Assembly (NCBI GenBank): GCA_964597035.1
Contig: CAZQWM010000082.1
Coordinates: forward strand, 1 to 5,351
DNA length: 5,351 bases
DNA from: Fen-1362 sp964597035
GTDB lineage: Bacteria; Planctomycetota; Phycisphaerae; Sedimentisphaerales; Anaerobacaceae
Direction: 5' to 3'
Below, piece by piece: positions 4,769-5,351 of the stretch. Made by a program: the position numbers and the translations under genes. The notes below the pieces were generated by a model. The model was not told the DNA's origin, made no database searches, and saw only the letters and a program-made list of their open reading frames with translations. The stretch's first letter is position 1; every line of letters begins with the position of its first letter.

Positions 4769-5299
4769 ATGAAAATCACTTATATGATATTTTCGGCGTT
4801 TATTATTCTTAATGTTTCAGGATGTAAAGAAAAGAATGCTCAACCTTCATCTGAAAAAGTCAGCAAAGAGCTTGTGGATAGCTTTAAGAAGCTTGAACAG
4901 GAAGCTGTTGATACAACTATACGAAATCGTTGGCTTGCCGAACGATTAGATGCGGCTCTTACAAAATTAGAACAATATCATGGGCTTGAAACTCCTGTAT
5001 TCGATTTTGGAAAAGCTACGGGCAACATTCCTGATAGCTCCATTCCGGGATTCAAACCAAGAAAACCTGAGTTTTATTCACCATATCCAATTCTAACTAA
5101 ATCGAATTCGCCGACAAAATATGAATCGTACATATATTCAGAAGCTTTGACTGCTCATATTAACATGCAAATGAGAATCCGAGAGCCAATTCATTTCGGC
5201 ACTGATAAGTATATTGAATACCTTGAGCAGCGGATGAAACGCCTTGAAAAATACATCGACCAGCCAAAGGACGTGAATTCTGTGACCGTAACTCACTAA
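4769..5299 (+). CDS. Unrecognised small lipoprotein with helical ends
   Basis: The product has 176 residues from ATG 4769, chosen because GAGG (4757-4760) lies 8 bases upstream. ATG 4763 is also possible by coupling to the mini-ORF, while GTG 4733 has no binding site and would add a hydrophilic extension before the signal. The N-terminus is MKITYMIFSAFIILNVSGC, a short lipoprotein signal with lipobox VSGC and Cys19. After it come a charged helix (about 29-70, with KKLEQEAVD and AALTKLEQYHG), a proline- and aromatic-rich middle (75-115, including FKPRKPEFYSPYPIL) and a second helical stretch (about 117-165) ending YLEQRMKRLEKYID. The two helical parts could pair as a coiled coil. No known family is recognised. 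It lies about 100 bases after the other lipoprotein gene on the same strand and is probably co-transcribed. Confidence 0.8.
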   Translation: MKITYMIFSAFIILNVSGCKEKNAQPSSEKVSKELVDSFKKLEQEAVDTTIRNRWLAERLDAALTKLEQYHGLETPVFDFGKATGNIPDSSIPGFKPRKPEFYSPYPILTKSNSPTKYESYIYSEALTAHINMQMRIREPIHFGTDKYIEYLEQRMKRLEKYIDQPKDVNSVTVTH

Positions 5300-5330
5300 A
5301 TTGTCAGATAGCCGCGGGACGAACCTTCAT

Positions 5331-5347
5331 ATCTGCCTCAGGCAGAT
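5331..5347. repeat. Palindrome ATCTGCC/GGCAGAT after the last gene
   Basis: Perfect 7-base arms (5331-5337 and 5341-5347) enclose TCA. It lies 31 bases after the stop of the last gene and could form an RNA hairpin. ATTGTC follows and no T-run is visible before the window ends. It may be a terminator stem, but more likely it is another short intergenic palindrome. Confidence 0.55.
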
Positions 5348-5351
5348 TGTC

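Overview
The window looks like a chromosomal piece of a planctomycete, most likely of the Phycisphaerae/Sedimentisphaerales type. This rests on the long secreted protein, which carries a parallel beta-helix followed by a dockerin-like pair of helices (NFKDLAILAAGW and NDLSTLAAEWL), a combination typical of that group. The intergenic DNA is also full of palindromic repeats of a kind common in such genomes. The phylum is an inference; there is no rRNA or marker gene here.

Layout, all genes on the + strand. Bases 1-48 are probably the last 15 codons of a gene that begins outside the window. Bases 49-770 hold no credible gene. They are a dense patch of small palindromic repeats of at least three families, plus a ~130-bp segment present twice that includes the tail of the upstream gene. 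A candidate promoter (771-798) and a good ribosome binding site lead into a large secreted-protein locus (852-3891). It encodes a signal peptide, a small beta-rich domain, an acidic linker, a right-handed beta-helix, a dockerin-like module, two beta-sandwich-like domains and a C-terminal caspase/CHAT-like (clan CD) domain with visible His and Cys motifs. The locus is broken twice. A +1 frameshift between 1237 and 1274 separates the signal peptide from the rest. A TAA at 3784 cuts off an in-frame 34-codon tail that still looks like coding sequence.

Two small lipoprotein genes follow closely (3903-4664 and 4769-5299), each with a signal peptide and lipobox and each otherwise unrecognised. Between them is a 16-codon mini-ORF with its own Shine-Dalgarno sequence, whose stop overlaps a possible start of the second lipoprotein gene. 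The window ends in another palindrome. The three loci look like one transcription unit making one exported and two membrane-anchored proteins. A joint role at the cell surface is inference only.
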